From Leifsonia sp. SCN 70-46 (GTDB taxonomy: Bacteria; Actinomycetota; Actinomycetes; Actinomycetales; Microbacteriaceae), in the NCBI GenBank assembly GCA_001725325.1, contig MEFY01000002.1:2235559-2299558 (forward strand): a DNA stretch of 64,000 nt, in the 5' to 3' direction. The notes under the pieces are model-generated. The model ran no database searches, was not told where the DNA came from, and was given only the letters and a program-made list of their open reading frames with translations. The translations under genes and the position numbers were made by a program. Each line of letters starts with the position of its first letter. The stretch's first letter is position 1. Shown one piece after another: positions 1-11,794 of this stretch.

Positions 1-337
1 CGAGTCCGAGGCCCACGAGGGTCTCACGATCGACCTGCGGCAGACGAACGACGAGGCGACCCTCATCGGCTGGCTCTACGAGGCAGTCGACACCTCGAGC
101 CCGGTCATCCTCAACCCCGCGGCCTTCACGCACTACTCGTACGCGCTGCGCGACGCCGCGGCGCTCGTGACCAAGGCCGGCCTGCTGCTCGTCGAGGTGC
201 ACATCTCGAACCCGCACGCGCGCGAGGTGTTCCGGCACACGAGCGTCATCTCGGGCGTGGCGACGGGCGTGATCGCCGGGTTTGGCTTCGAGTCGTACGC
301 CCTGGCCCTCGACCTCGTCGCGCGCCGCCTCCGGTAG
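1..337 (+). CDS. aroQ: 3-dehydroquinate dehydratase, type II (3' part)
   Basis: The reading frame is open from base 2 to a TAG at 335-337; the start lies outside the window. About 111 residues are visible, against roughly 145-150 for the family. The protein shows type II dehydroquinase motifs: NPAAFTHYSYALRDA, then VEVHISNPHAREVFRH with the conserved His and Arg, and a C-terminal GVIAGFG stretch. Family knowledge: a cytosolic dodecamer catalysing the third shikimate step, 3-dehydroquinate to 3-dehydroshikimate. It precedes efp, as often seen in actinobacteria. Its stop codon TAG forms part of a candidate -10 element (TAGACT) for efp. Confidence 0.93.
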   Translation, partial: ESEAHEGLTIDLRQTNDEATLIGWLYEAVDTSSPVILNPAAFTHYSYALRDAAALVTKAGLLLVEVHISNPHAREVFRHTSVISGVATGVIAGFGFESYALALDLVARRLR

Positions 338-340
338 ACT
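335..340 (+). promoter_or_regulatory. candidate -10 of the efp promoter, overlapping the aroQ stop
   Basis: TAGACT matches the actinobacterial TANNNT -10 hexamer. It would start RNA near 347, giving a leader of about 30 nt before the efp ATG. No good -35 hexamer is evident. The first three bases are the aroQ stop codon. Confidence 0.4.
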
Positions 341-376
341 CGACCGCTGCATTCATAACGAACGGAATATCTCCCC

Positions 377-940
377 ATGGCTTCTACCGCAGACATCAGG
401 AACGGCGTCGTCCTCAACATGGACGGCCAGCTCTGGACCGTCATCGACTTCCAGCACGTCAAGCCCGGCAAGGGTGGCGCGTTCGTGCGCACGAAGGTCA
501 AGAACGTGATGAGCGGCAAGGTCGTCGACCGCACGTTCAACGCCGGCGCGAAGATCGAGACCGAGACCGTCGACCGTGCGGACTACCAGTACCTGTACGC
601 GGACGGTGAGAACTACGTCTTCATGGACAAGGGCACCTACGACCAGATCACGCTCACCCCGGCACAGGTCGGCGACGCCCCCAACTTCATGCTCGAGAAC
701 CAGGATGTGACGATCGCCCTGCACAACGGCGACCCGCTCTACGTCGAGCTCCCCGCGTCGGTGACGCTCGAGATCACCTACACGGAGCCGGGCCTGCAGG
801 GCGACCGCTCGACGGGCGGCACGAAGCCCGCGACCGTCGAGACGGGCTACCAGATCCAGGTGCCGCTGTTCCTCGAGCAGGGCACGAAGGTCAAGGTCGA
901 CACGCGCGACGGCTCGTACCTCGGCCGCGTCAACGACTAG
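377..940 (+). CDS. efp: translation elongation factor P
   Basis: 187 residues, the usual EF-P length, starting [10 protein letters not shown]. It has the KOW-like N domain and two OB domains, with the C-terminal signature [17 protein letters not shown]-like (here [19 protein letters not shown]). EF-P binds between the P and E sites of the ribosome and relieves stalling at consecutive prolines. The domain I loop reads KPGKGGAF with Lys32 at the tip. Many actinobacterial EF-Ps have PGKGP with an unmodified lysine; here the residue after GKG is Gly34. No epmA/epmB-type modification gene lies in the window. The stop codon overlaps the nusB GTG start by one base. Confidence 0.97.
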   Translation: MASTADIRNGVVLNMDGQLWTVIDFQHVKPGKGGAFVRTKVKNVMSGKVVDRTFNAGAKIETETVDRADYQYLYADGENYVFMDKGTYDQITLTPAQVGDAPNFMLENQDVTIALHNGDPLYVELPASVTLEITYTEPGLQGDRSTGGTKPATVETGYQIQVPLFLEQGTKVKVDTRDGSYLGRVND

Positions 941-1353
941 TGGGAGCACGCACCAAGTCCCGCAAGCGCGCGCTCGACATCCTGTACGGGGCCGACGTCC
1001 GGGGCGAGTCGATCAACACGGCCCTCGCCGCCGAGCAGGCCCGCAACGACGCCGACGCGAAGCGCGCCAACTCGTGGCCGTACGCGCGCGACATCGTCAT
1101 CGGCATCACGGAGCACGGCGACGAGATCGACGAGCTCATCGAGACCTACTCGCAGGGCTGGCCCCTCGGGCGGATGCCCGCCGTCGACCGCGCCCTGCTG
1201 CGCATCGGCCTGTGGGAGATCCTCTTCAACGACGAGGTGCCCGACGGCGTCGCCATCTCGGAGGCCGTGGAGTCGGCGAAGCTCCACAGCACCGACGACT
1301 CCGCGGGATTCGTCAACGGCCTGCTCGGCCGCATCGCGGCGAGCAGGGCGTAG
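940..1353 (+). CDS. nusB: transcription antitermination factor NusB
   Basis: 137 residues, normal for NusB. It starts with GTG sharing one base with the efp stop, so the two genes are translationally coupled. Typical NusB features include the N-terminal RKRALDILYGAD helix and the C-terminal EILFNDEVPDGVAISEAVE and FVNGLLGRIA segments. Known role: RNA-binding factor that works with NusE/S10 in rRNA antitermination complexes. The following 60-base gap holds a palindrome and a promoter for the ABC importer. Confidence 0.96.
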   Translation: MGARTKSRKRALDILYGADVRGESINTALAAEQARNDADAKRANSWPYARDIVIGITEHGDEIDELIETYSQGWPLGRMPAVDRALLRIGLWEILFNDEVPDGVAISEAVESAKLHSTDDSAGFVNGLLGRIAASRA

Positions 1354-1358
1354 TGTGA

Positions 1359-1375
1359 CGCGGCGTTACGCCGCG
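1359..1375 (+). promoter_or_regulatory. 17-bp palindrome upstream of the ABC importer promoter
   Basis: CGCGGCGT-T-ACGCCGCG is a perfect 8-bp inverted repeat around one base. It abuts a possible -35 (TTGCCC, 1377-1382). It could be an operator for the importer cassette or a small hairpin after nusB. It is too short and lacks a T tract for a classical terminator, so an operator is favoured by inference. Confidence 0.35.
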
Positions 1376-1376
1376 A

Positions 1377-1413
1377 TTGCCCCCGGCGGCGACGCTGCCA
1401 ATAGCGTCATGGG
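1377..1413 (+). promoter_or_regulatory. leaderless promoter of the ABC importer
   Basis: -35-like TTGCCC at 1377-1382 and -10 TAGCGT at 1402-1407 (spacer 19). Six bases separate the -10 from the ATG at 1414, so RNA should begin at the start codon. No Shine-Dalgarno sequence is present, which fits a leaderless mRNA. Confidence 0.45.
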
Positions 1414-2196
1414 ATGCCCGCACTCTCCGTGAGCCTCGACGCCGTCGGCCGCACCTTCGGCGACCGCCGGGTGCTGCGCGACATCGACCTCGAGATCGCG
1501 CCGGGGGAGATCGTCGCCCTGCTCGGCCCGTCGGGCTGCGGCAAGTCGACGCTGCTTCGTCAGGTGAGCGGCCTCGACTTCCCCGATGCGGGCACGGTGT
1601 CGATCGACGGCGCCGCCGTGCGCGGCATCGACCAGCGGTCGGCCGTGGCGTTCCAGGAGCCGCGGCTGCTGCCGTGGCGGTCGGTCGCGCGCAACGTGGA
1701 GGTGGGGCTGCCGCGCGGCACGTCGCGCGCCGCGGGGCGCGCGCGCGTCGACGAGCTCCTCGGCCTCGTGCAGCTCTCCGATGCCAAGCACCTTCGGCCG
1801 CGCCAGATCTCGGGCGGCATGGCCCAGCGCGCCTCGCTCGCGCGCGCCCTCGCCCGCGGCCCGGGCGTCCTCGTGCTCGACGAGCCGTTCGGCGCGCTCG
1901 ACGCCCTCACGCGCCTGACCATGCAGGACCTGCTCCTCGACCTCCACGCGGCGGAGCCCGCGACGATCCTGCTCGTGACGCACGACGTCGACGAGGCGCT
2001 CTACCTCGCCGACCGCGTCGTGCTGCTGGGCGCCGAGCCCGGCTACGCGCCGAACACCGGGGCGGTCGTCCGCTCCGTCATCACCGTCCCGGGGGCGAGG
2101 CCGCGCGACCGCGGCAGCGCATCCCTGGCACAGCTCCGGGCCGAGCTCCTCGGCGGCCTCGGGGTATCCACCCATCACCCTGCCCACACCTTCTGA
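1414..2196 (+). CDS. ABC transporter ATP-binding protein, SsuB/TauB type
   Basis: 260 residues. Walker A is GPSGCGKST (about 40-48). The signature ISGGMAQRASLARAL is followed by Walker B VLVLDEPFGALD and the H-loop His in TILLVTHDVDEAL. The family energises import of sulfonates, nitrate or related small substrates from the inner membrane face. It is first in a three-gene cassette with a lipoprotein binding protein and a permease. No sulfonate monooxygenase is adjacent, so the substrate cannot be fixed from context. It sits between nusB and pyrR, which are usually closer in relatives, suggesting cassette insertion. Confidence 0.88.
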   Translation: MPALSVSLDAVGRTFGDRRVLRDIDLEIAPGEIVALLGPSGCGKSTLLRQVSGLDFPDAGTVSIDGAAVRGIDQRSAVAFQEPRLLPWRSVARNVEVGLPRGTSRAAGRARVDELLGLVQLSDAKHLRPRQISGGMAQRASLARALARGPGVLVLDEPFGALDALTRLTMQDLLLDLHAAEPATILLVTHDVDEALYLADRVVLLGAEPGYAPNTGAVVRSVITVPGARPRDRGSASLAQLRAELLGGLGVSTHHPAHTF

Positions 2197-2212
2197 CGAC
2201 ACCTAGGACACC

Positions 2213-3259
2213 ATGACATCCCGCAAGCGCTTCATCTCCCTTGCCGCGATCGCCACAGCAGCTGTGATCGCCCTGACCGGCTGCGTGCAGGGCGAGGGCT
2301 CCAACCTCGCCGCCGAGCCGGAGCCCACCTCGACCCTCCCCGGCACGTGGAGCAGCGACACCCTCAACATCGACTTCGCGACCTACAACCCCCTGAGCCT
2401 CATCATCAAGGATCAGGGCTGGCTCGAGAGCACCCTCGGCGACAAGGTGACCGTCAACTGGGTGCAGTCGGCGGGTTCCGCCGCGGCCAACGAGGCGCTC
2501 AAGGCCGGATCGATCGACGTGGGCTCCACGGCGGGTTCCGCCGCGCTCCTCGCGCGCTCGAACGGCTCGCCCATCCAGACCATCGACGTCTACTCGCAGC
2601 CCAACTGGTCCGCGATCCTGGTGGGCCCGAACTCGACGATCACGAGCGTCGCCGACCTCAAGGGCAAGAACATCGCCGCGAACGCGGGCACCGACCCCTA
2701 CTTCTTCCTGCTGCAGACGCTGGATGAGGCGGGGATCGGCCTCGACGAGGTGACCATCACCCAGCTGCAGCACGCCGACGGCAAGACCGCCCTCGAGGCG
2801 GGCACGGTCGACGCGTGGGCGGGACTCGACCCGCTGCTCTCGGCGAGCGTCGTCAACGCGGGCTCGAAGATCATCTACGACAACCCCGACTTCAACAGCT
2901 ACGGCTTCCTCAACGCGACGGAGTCGTTCCTCACGAAGTCTCCCGACCTCGCGCAGGTCGTCGTCGACGCCTACGAGAAGGCGCGCGAGTGGGCCATCGC
3001 CAACCCGGACGACGCTGCCCAGATCCTCGCGGACGTCGCGGGCATCGACCTGCCCATCGCCGAGTCGGTGCTCATCGACCGCACGAAGCTCGACATCGAC
3101 CCGAAGCCCGGCAAGGCCCAGACGGCCGTGCTCAAGATCATCGGCCCGGTGTTCGTGACGATCGGCTCGGTCGCCGACCAGAAGCAGATCGACGATGCGC
3201 TCGACACGCTCTACAACACCGAGTTCATCGACAACGTGGACACGTCGCTCATTGGCTGA
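2213..3259 (+). CDS. ABC transporter substrate-binding lipoprotein, SsuA-like
   Basis: 348 residues. The N-terminus is a lipoprotein signal: basic MTSRKR, a hydrophobic stretch and lipobox ALTGC with Cys24 as lipidation site. The mature part is a two-lobe periplasmic-binding fold of the NMT1/SsuA type. Recognisable segments include NEALKAGSIDVGSTAGSAALLA, VADLKGKNIAANAGTDPYFFL and LEAGTVDAWAGLDPLL. It should capture substrate outside the membrane and hand it to the permease. The 16-base gap from the ATPase gene and the overlap with the permease gene indicate one operon. Substrate could be an aliphatic sulfonate, taurine or another small anion; this is inference. Confidence 0.85.
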   Translation: MTSRKRFISLAAIATAAVIALTGCVQGEGSNLAAEPEPTSTLPGTWSSDTLNIDFATYNPLSLIIKDQGWLESTLGDKVTVNWVQSAGSAAANEALKAGSIDVGSTAGSAALLARSNGSPIQTIDVYSQPNWSAILVGPNSTITSVADLKGKNIAANAGTDPYFFLLQTLDEAGIGLDEVTITQLQHADGKTALEAGTVDAWAGLDPLLSASVVNAGSKIIYDNPDFNSYGFLNATESFLTKSPDLAQVVVDAYEKAREWAIANPDDAAQILADVAGIDLPIAESVLIDRTKLDIDPKPGKAQTAVLKIIGPVFVTIGSVADQKQIDDALDTLYNTEFIDNVDTSLIG

Positions 3260-4091
3260 TCGCATCATCGCAGCAACCGGCACGGCGGGCTCGGCATACT
3301 CCGGGCTCGCCGTTCCGGCGCGCCGCACGCTGCTGCCGGGCCCGTTGTGGGTGCGGGTGCTGCTCGGCGCCGTCATCCCGCTCGCCGTGCTCGGGGTGTG
3401 GCAGCTCATCGTCGTGCTCGGCCTCGTGCCCGCCTACCGGCTGCCCTCGCCGGCGAGCGTGTTCCTCGCGGGTGTCGACCTGTACAACCGCGGCCTGCTC
3501 TACCAGCACGTCGCGATCTCGACCCAGCGCGTGCTCATCGGCTTCACGATCGGCTCGCTCATCGGGCTCCTCGCGGCCTCGGCCGTGGGCCTCTCGAAGG
3601 TCGTGAGCGCGCTGCTCGACCCGCCGCTCGGCGCCCTGCGCGCGGTGCCGTCGCTCGCGTGGGTGCCGCTCCTGGGCCTCTACCTCGGCATCAACGAGGA
3701 CTCGAAGGTCACGCTCATCGCGATCGGCGCGTTCTTCCCCGTCTTCACGACGGTGTCGTCCGCGCTGCGGCACGTCGACCCGCAGCTCGTGGAGGCGGGC
3801 CGCGCCTACGGCTTCACGGGACCCAGGCTCCTCGGCCTCGTGCAGCTTCCCGCGGTCATCCCCTCCGTGGTCTCCGCGCTGCGGCTCGCGCTCGCGCAGT
3901 CGTGGCTGTTCCTCGTGGCGGGGGAGCTGCTCGGCGCATCGCTCGGCCTCGGCTTCCTGCTCGTGGAGTCGCAGCAGAACGGGCGCATCGACAGGCTCTT
4001 CCTCGTCATCATCCTGCTCGGCGTCCTCGGCAAGATCACCGACGCCCTCGTCGGCGTGCTGGAGAAGTACCTGCTGCGCCGCTGGGGTTAG
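3252..4091 (+). CDS. ABC transporter permease, SsuC/TauC type
   Basis: About 279 residues with six hydrophobic segments, the first at VLLGAVIPLAVLGVWQLIVV. The EAA-type loop for ATPase docking is near VDPQLVEAGRAYGFTGPRLLGLVQLPAVIPSVVSALR. The frame is open from 3195, but the best start is TTG at 3252, nested in the end of the binding-protein gene (stop 3257-3259), giving MADRIIAATG; upstream starts would add a shadow of the preceding gene. The stop TAG (4089-4091) is part of a candidate -10, TAGACT, for the pyr operon. Confidence 0.83.
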   Translation: MADRIIAATGTAGSAYSGLAVPARRTLLPGPLWVRVLLGAVIPLAVLGVWQLIVVLGLVPAYRLPSPASVFLAGVDLYNRGLLYQHVAISTQRVLIGFTIGSLIGLLAASAVGLSKVVSALLDPPLGALRAVPSLAWVPLLGLYLGINEDSKVTLIAIGAFFPVFTTVSSALRHVDPQLVEAGRAYGFTGPRLLGLVQLPAVIPSVVSALRLALAQSWLFLVAGELLGASLGLGFLLVESQQNGRIDRLFLVIILLGVLGKITDALVGVLEKYLLRRWG

Positions 4092-4094
4092 ACT
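4089..4094 (+). promoter_or_regulatory. candidate -10 of the pyr operon, overlapping the permease stop
   Basis: TAGACT, with the permease stop as its first three bases. It would start transcription near 4101 and give a leader of about 48 nt containing the PyrR-binding hairpin. No clear -35 is seen. Confidence 0.4.
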
Positions 4095-4113
4095 GCTCCC
4101 AACAGATTTCCTT

Positions 4114-4148
4114 TAAGTCCGTCCAGAGAGGCGGGGAAGGAGGTCAGG
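4114..4148 (+). promoter_or_regulatory. PyrR-binding leader hairpin next to the pyrR ribosome binding site
   Basis: The segment AGTCCGTCCAGAGAGGCGG carries the PyrR anti-antiterminator loop consensus (UCCNGNGAGGY). CCGTC at 4119-4123 pairs with GGCGG at 4130-4134 around a CAGAGA loop. The Shine-Dalgarno AAGGAGG (4137-4143) follows the stem within three bases, and the ATG is at 4149. Known for the family: UMP-bound PyrR binds this loop. No terminator hairpin is visible, so control is inferred to be translational, by blocking the ribosome binding site, as reported in mycobacteria. Confidence 0.82.
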
Positions 4149-4661
4149 ATGACTGCACGCCCCGTGCTGCAGCAGGCTGACATCGCGCGCGCGCTGACCC
4201 GCATCTCCCACGAGATCCTGGAGTCCAACCGCGGCGCAGACGATCTCGTGCTCCTCGGAATCCCGACGCGCGGCGTGATCCTCGCCCAGCGCCTCGGAGC
4301 CCTCCTCGAGGGCGTGCCCGTCGGCTCCCTCGACGTGACGATGTACCGGGACGACCTCGCGAAGAACCCCACGCGGGCGCCGAGCCCCACGGACATCCCG
4401 CCCGGCGGCATCGACGGCAGGGTTGTCGTGCTCGTGGACGACGTGCTCTACTCCGGCCGCACGATCCGTGCGGCGCTCGACGCCCTGAGCGACCTCGGCC
4501 GGCCGCGCGCCGTGCGGCTCGCCGTGCTCGTCGACCGCGGACACCGCGAGCTGCCCATCCGCGCCGACTTCGTGGGCAAGAACCTGCCGAGCTCCGCCCA
4601 GGAGCGCATCAACGTGCGCCTGGCCGACATCGACGGCAGCGAGGAGGTGACGATCGGATGA
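4149..4661 (+). CDS. pyrR: bifunctional pyr operon regulator / uracil phosphoribosyltransferase
   Basis: 170 residues, typical for PyrR. The PRPP-binding motif [13 protein letters not shown] is at about 93-105. PyrR senses UMP/PRPP and binds pyr mRNA; many members also convert uracil plus PRPP to UMP. It is the first gene of a seven-gene pyrimidine operon, preceded by its own RNA target. A strong Shine-Dalgarno AAGGAGG lies six bases before the ATG. It overlaps pyrB by ATGA. Confidence 0.97.
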   Translation: MTARPVLQQADIARALTRISHEILESNRGADDLVLLGIPTRGVILAQRLGALLEGVPVGSLDVTMYRDDLAKNPTRAPSPTDIPPGGIDGRVVVLVDDVLYSGRTIRAALDALSDLGRPRAVRLAVLVDRGHRELPIRADFVGKNLPSSAQERINVRLADIDGSEEVTIG

Positions 4662-5605
4662 GGCACCTCCTCTCCACCCGGGATCTGTCGCGCGAGCAGG
4701 CGATCGCCATCCTCGACATCGCCGAGGACATGGCAGGCATCGCCGACCGCGAGGTCAAGAAGCTGCCCGCGCTGCGCGGCAAGACCGTGGTCAACCTGTT
4801 CTTCGAGGACTCGACCCGCACGCGCGTCTCGTTCGAGGTCGCGGCGAAGCGGCTGAGCGCCGACGTCATCAACTTCAGCGCCAAGGGCTCGAGCGTCTCG
4901 AAGGGCGAGAGCCTCAAAGACACCGCCCAGACGCTCGCGGCCATGGGGGCCGACGCCGTCGTCATCCGCCACTCCGCGAGCGGCGCCCCGCGCGTGCTCG
5001 CCGACAGCGGCTGGATCGACGCGGGCATCATCAACGCGGGCGACGGCACGCACGAGCACCCCACCCAGGCGCTGCTCGACGCGTTCACGATCCGCCGCCG
5101 TCTGCACGGCCCGGCCTCGCGCGGCAGGGGGCTCGACGGCACGACGGTGACGATCGTGGGCGACATCCTGCACTCCCGCGTCGCGCGCTCGAACGTGTGG
5201 CTGCTCGCGACGCTCGGCGCCACGGTGCGCCTCGTGGCCCCCGCGACGCTTCTGCCCGTGGGCGTCGGGACGTGGCCCGTGTCGGTGGGCTACGACCTCG
5301 ACGCCGCCGTCGACGCCGGGCCCGACGTCGTCATGATGCTGCGCATCCAGGCCGAGCGCATGAACGCCGCCTTCTTCCCCAACGCCCGCGAGTACTCGCG
5401 CCAGTGGGGACTCGACGACGAACGGGCGGCCCGCCTCCCTGCGGCTAGCATTGTCATGCACCCCGGCCCCATGAACCGCGGCCTGGAGATCTCGTCAGGA
5501 GCAGCCGACTCCGCACGGTCGACAGTGCTCGACCAGGTCGCCAACGGGGTATCGATAAGGATGGCCGTGCTGTATCACCTGCTCTCGTCGGGAGTGAGCG
5601 AATGA
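4658..5605 (+). CDS. pyrB: aspartate carbamoyltransferase catalytic subunit
   Basis: 315 residues. The carbamoyl-phosphate motif [13 protein letters not shown] is at about 48-60, and the segments [12 protein letters not shown] and [11 protein letters not shown] are typical of ATCase. It catalyses carbamoyl phosphate plus aspartate to carbamoyl aspartate, the committed step of UMP synthesis. No pyrI regulatory gene is present, as is normal in actinobacteria, so feedback probably acts through PyrR and carbamoyl phosphate synthetase. The start overlaps pyrR and the end overlaps pyrC, both by ATGA. Confidence 0.97.
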   Translation: MRHLLSTRDLSREQAIAILDIAEDMAGIADREVKKLPALRGKTVVNLFFEDSTRTRVSFEVAAKRLSADVINFSAKGSSVSKGESLKDTAQTLAAMGADAVVIRHSASGAPRVLADSGWIDAGIINAGDGTHEHPTQALLDAFTIRRRLHGPASRGRGLDGTTVTIVGDILHSRVARSNVWLLATLGATVRLVAPATLLPVGVGTWPVSVGYDLDAAVDAGPDVVMMLRIQAERMNAAFFPNAREYSRQWGLDDERAARLPAASIVMHPGPMNRGLEISSGAADSARSTVLDQVANGVSIRMAVLYHLLSSGVSE

Positions 5606-6900
5606 AGATCTCCGGTGCCCGCCTGCCCGACGGCACGACCGCGGACCTGTTCGTCGAAGACGGCGTCTTCGTCGAGAGCGGCTCGTCGACGACGACCGTC
5701 GACGCCGCGGGCCTCGTCGCCCTGCCGGGCCTCGTCGACCTGCACACCCACCTGCGCGAGCCCGGTTTCGAGCAGAGCGAGACCGTGCTCACGGGTTCGC
5801 GCGCCGCGGCGATCGGCGGCTACACCGCCGTCTTCGCCATGGCCAACACCCTGCCCGTGCAGGACACGGCCGGGGTGGTCGAGCAGGTGCAGTCGCTCGG
5901 CGACCAGCACGGCTACGTCACCGTGCGGCCCATCGGCGCCGTCACGGCGGGGCTCGCGGGCGAGAAGCTCAGCGAGATCGGCGCGATGGCGCAGTCGCGC
6001 GCGAAGGTGCGCGTCTTCTCCGACGACGGCCACTGCGTGAGCGACGCCCTTCTCATGCGCCGCGCGCTCGAGTACGTCACGACCTTCGGCGGGGTCATCG
6101 CGCAGCACGCGCAGGAGCCGCGCCTCACCCTCGGGGCCCAGATGAACGAGGGCGCCCTCTCCGGCGAGCTCGGGCTGGCAGGCTGGCCGGCGGTCGCCGA
6201 GGAGTCGATCATCGCGCGCGACGTGCTGCTCGCCGAGCACGTCGGCGCCCGCCTGCACGTGTGCCACGTGTCGACGGCCGGCTCGGTCGACGTCATCCGC
6301 TGGGCGAAGGCCCGGGGCATCCTCGTGACCGCCGAGGTCACCCCGCACCACCTCCTGCTCACCGAGGAGCTCGTGCGCGGCTACGACGCCCGCTACAAGG
6401 TCAACCCGCCCCTGCGCCGCGACGAGGATGTGCGCGCCCTGCGCGAGGCCCTCGCCGACGGCACCATCGACATCGTCGCGACCGACCACGCGCCGCATCC
6501 CGTCGAGTCGAAGGACTGCGCGTGGGATGAGGCGGCCAACGGCATGGTCGGGCTCGAGTCGGCCCTGAGCGTCGTGCACGCCGCCGTGGTCGAGAGCGGC
6601 CAGCTGGACTGGGCGGATGTCGCGCGCGTGATGTCGAGCGCGCCCGCGGCCATCGGCCTCCTCGACGGCTACGCGACACCGTTCGCCGTGGGATCGCCCG
6701 CCAACCTCACCCTCTACGACCCCTCCGCCGTGCGCACGTTCTCCACGGAGCACCTGCGCGGCAAGGGCGTCAACTCTCCCTACCTCGGTCGCGAGCTGCC
6801 CGGCCGGGTGGTCGCGACGATCCACGACGGGCGCGCGACGGTGCTCGACGGGGAGCTCATCGACTCCGACACTGTTGCCCGGGAGGCATCTCATGGATAG
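5602..6900 (+). CDS. pyrC: dihydroorotase, class I
   Basis: 432 residues, the class I length. The metal-binding motif [10 protein letters not shown] has His48 and His50. HVCHVSTAG and the catalytic IVATDHAPH further along complete the amidohydrolase active site. It closes carbamoyl aspartate to dihydroorotate. The gene overlaps pyrB by four bases, and the next gene starts inside its last codons. In this class the enzyme often associates with PyrB. Confidence 0.97.
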   Translation: MKISGARLPDGTTADLFVEDGVFVESGSSTTTVDAAGLVALPGLVDLHTHLREPGFEQSETVLTGSRAAAIGGYTAVFAMANTLPVQDTAGVVEQVQSLGDQHGYVTVRPIGAVTAGLAGEKLSEIGAMAQSRAKVRVFSDDGHCVSDALLMRRALEYVTTFGGVIAQHAQEPRLTLGAQMNEGALSGELGLAGWPAVAEESIIARDVLLAEHVGARLHVCHVSTAGSVDVIRWAKARGILVTAEVTPHHLLLTEELVRGYDARYKVNPPLRRDEDVRALREALADGTIDIVATDHAPHPVESKDCAWDEAANGMVGLESALSVVHAAVVESGQLDWADVARVMSSAPAAIGLLDGYATPFAVGSPANLTLYDPSAVRTFSTEHLRGKGVNSPYLGRELPGRVVATIHDGRATVLDGELIDSDTVAREASHG

Positions 6901-7384
6901 GCCCCAGCTCATGGCGATCGTTATCGCCGTGCTCGTGCTCCTGCTCGCGCTCATGGCGCTCGGCTGGCGCGCGCGCCAGCGCCGCCAGAGCGGCGTCGCC
7001 GCTCCGGCCGAGGTGCCCGCCCAGCTCGGTACACCGCTCGGCACCTTCGACGGCAAGTACGTCGCGACGACGACCTCGGGCAAGCCGCTCGACCGCATCG
7101 CCGTGCACGGCCTGGGCTTCCGCAGCGACGTCTCGGTGACGCTCACCGACGCCGGGGTGCTCCTGCAGCGCCCCGGATCCGACGACGTGTGGATCCCGCG
7201 CGCCGACGTGCGCGACCGCCGCACCGCTACGTGGACCATCGACCGCGTCGTCGAGCACGACGGCCTCGAGCTCGTCGAGTGGGACCTCGGCGGCACGGCC
7301 GTCGACAGCTACTTCCGCCTCGCCGAGCCGCTCGAGTTCGAGCGCGCCTTCGAGCAGCTCCTGCCGAACAAGGCGGCGGCATGA
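6893..7384 (+). CDS. membrane-anchored PH-like protein of the pyr operon (Rv1382-like)
   Basis: 163 residues from ATG 6893, preceded by GGGAGG at 6881-6886, which decides this start over ATG 6875. One N-terminal membrane segment ([20 protein letters not shown]) is followed by a basic RARQRRQ stop-transfer and a soluble domain of about 125 residues that resembles small beta-rich PH-like folds. Its place between pyrC and carA matches M. tuberculosis Rv1382, a conserved actinobacterial gene without an assigned function. It overlaps pyrC by eight bases and carA by four, so it is made together with the pathway enzymes. A scaffold or membrane role is only a guess. Confidence 0.8.
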   Translation: MDRPQLMAIVIAVLVLLLALMALGWRARQRRQSGVAAPAEVPAQLGTPLGTFDGKYVATTTSGKPLDRIAVHGLGFRSDVSVTLTDAGVLLQRPGSDDVWIPRADVRDRRTATWTIDRVVEHDGLELVEWDLGGTAVDSYFRLAEPLEFERAFEQLLPNKAAA

Positions 7385-8500
7385 GCGCGGCACACCTCGT
7401 GCTCGAGGACGGCACGCGCTACACGGGACGCGCCTACGGCGCCGAGGGCCGCACGCTCGGCGAGGTCGTCTTTGCCACGGGCATGACGGGCTACCAGGAG
7501 ACCATCACCGATCCGAGCTACGCGGGCCAGATCGTCGTCATGACGGCGCCGCACATCGGCAACACGGGCGTGAACGACGAGGATCCCGAGTCCTCCCGCG
7601 TGTGGGTGTCGGGCTTCGTCGTGCGCGACCCCAGCCGTGTGGTGTCGAACTACCGGGCGGACGGGTCGCTCGACGACCAGCTGCGCGACCAGGGCGTCGT
7701 CGGCATCAGCGGCATCGACACGCGTGCCGTCACGCGCCGCCTGCGAGACGCCGGCTCGATGCGCGGGGGAGTGTTCTCCGGAGCCGACGCCGAGCTCCCG
7801 CTCGACGAGCAGCTCGCGATAGTGCGCGCGGGCGCGCAGATGGCCGGCCAGAACCTCTCGGCGCAGGTCTCGACCACCGAGGGCTATGTGCTGCCGGCCG
7901 AGGGCGAGTCGATCGGCCGCGTCGCCGTGCTCGACCTGGGCGTCAAGACGTCGACCCTCAACTACCTCGCCGCGCGCGGGTTCGACGTGCACGTGCTGCC
8001 GCAGTCCGTGACGCTCGACGACGTGCTCGCGATCGGGCCGGTCGCCGCGTTCTTCTCGAACGGTCCCGGCGACCCCGCGGCCTCCGACGCCCACGTCGAG
8101 CTCCTGCGGGGCATCCTCGGGCAGGGGCTGCCGTTCTTCGGCATCTGCTTCGGCAACCAGCTGCTCGGCCGCGCGCTCGGCTTCGGCACCTACAAGCTGC
8201 AGTTCGGCCACCGGGGCATCAACCAGCCGGTCGTCGACGTCGCCACGGGCCGCACGGAGATCACGAGCCACAACCACGGCTTCGCGGTCGACGCGCCCAT
8301 CGGCGTCGTGACGCAGAGCCCGGCCGGCTTCGGGCGCGTCGAGGTGAGCCACGTCAACCTCAACGACAACGTCGTGGAGGGCCTCAACGCCCTCGACATC
8401 CCCGCCTTCTCGGTGCAGTACCACCCCGAGGCCGCCGCGGGTCCGCACGACGCCAACTACCTGTTCGATCGTTTCCGCGACCTAGTGATTGCGACCAAGA

Positions 8501-8508
<8 letters not shown>
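7381..8508 (+). CDS. carA: carbamoyl phosphate synthetase, small (glutaminase) subunit
   Basis: 375 residues from ATG 7381 (ATGA overlap with the upstream gene). The N-terminal CPSase small-chain domain contains the [19 protein letters not shown] signature. The C-terminal class I glutaminase has its nucleophile Cys near 256 in [12 protein letters not shown]; many homologues read CLGHQ here. The His/Glu pair is in [13 protein letters not shown]. It supplies ammonia from glutamine to CarB. The carB GTG start lies within its last codons. Confidence 0.97.

Positions 8509-11786
<3,278 letters not shown>

Positions 11787-11794
<8 letters not shown>

Noticed and set aside
6875-6892. Earlier ATG (6875) for the Rv1382-like gene
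   Set aside because: The ribosome binding site GGGAGG lies after this ATG and fits ATG 6893.
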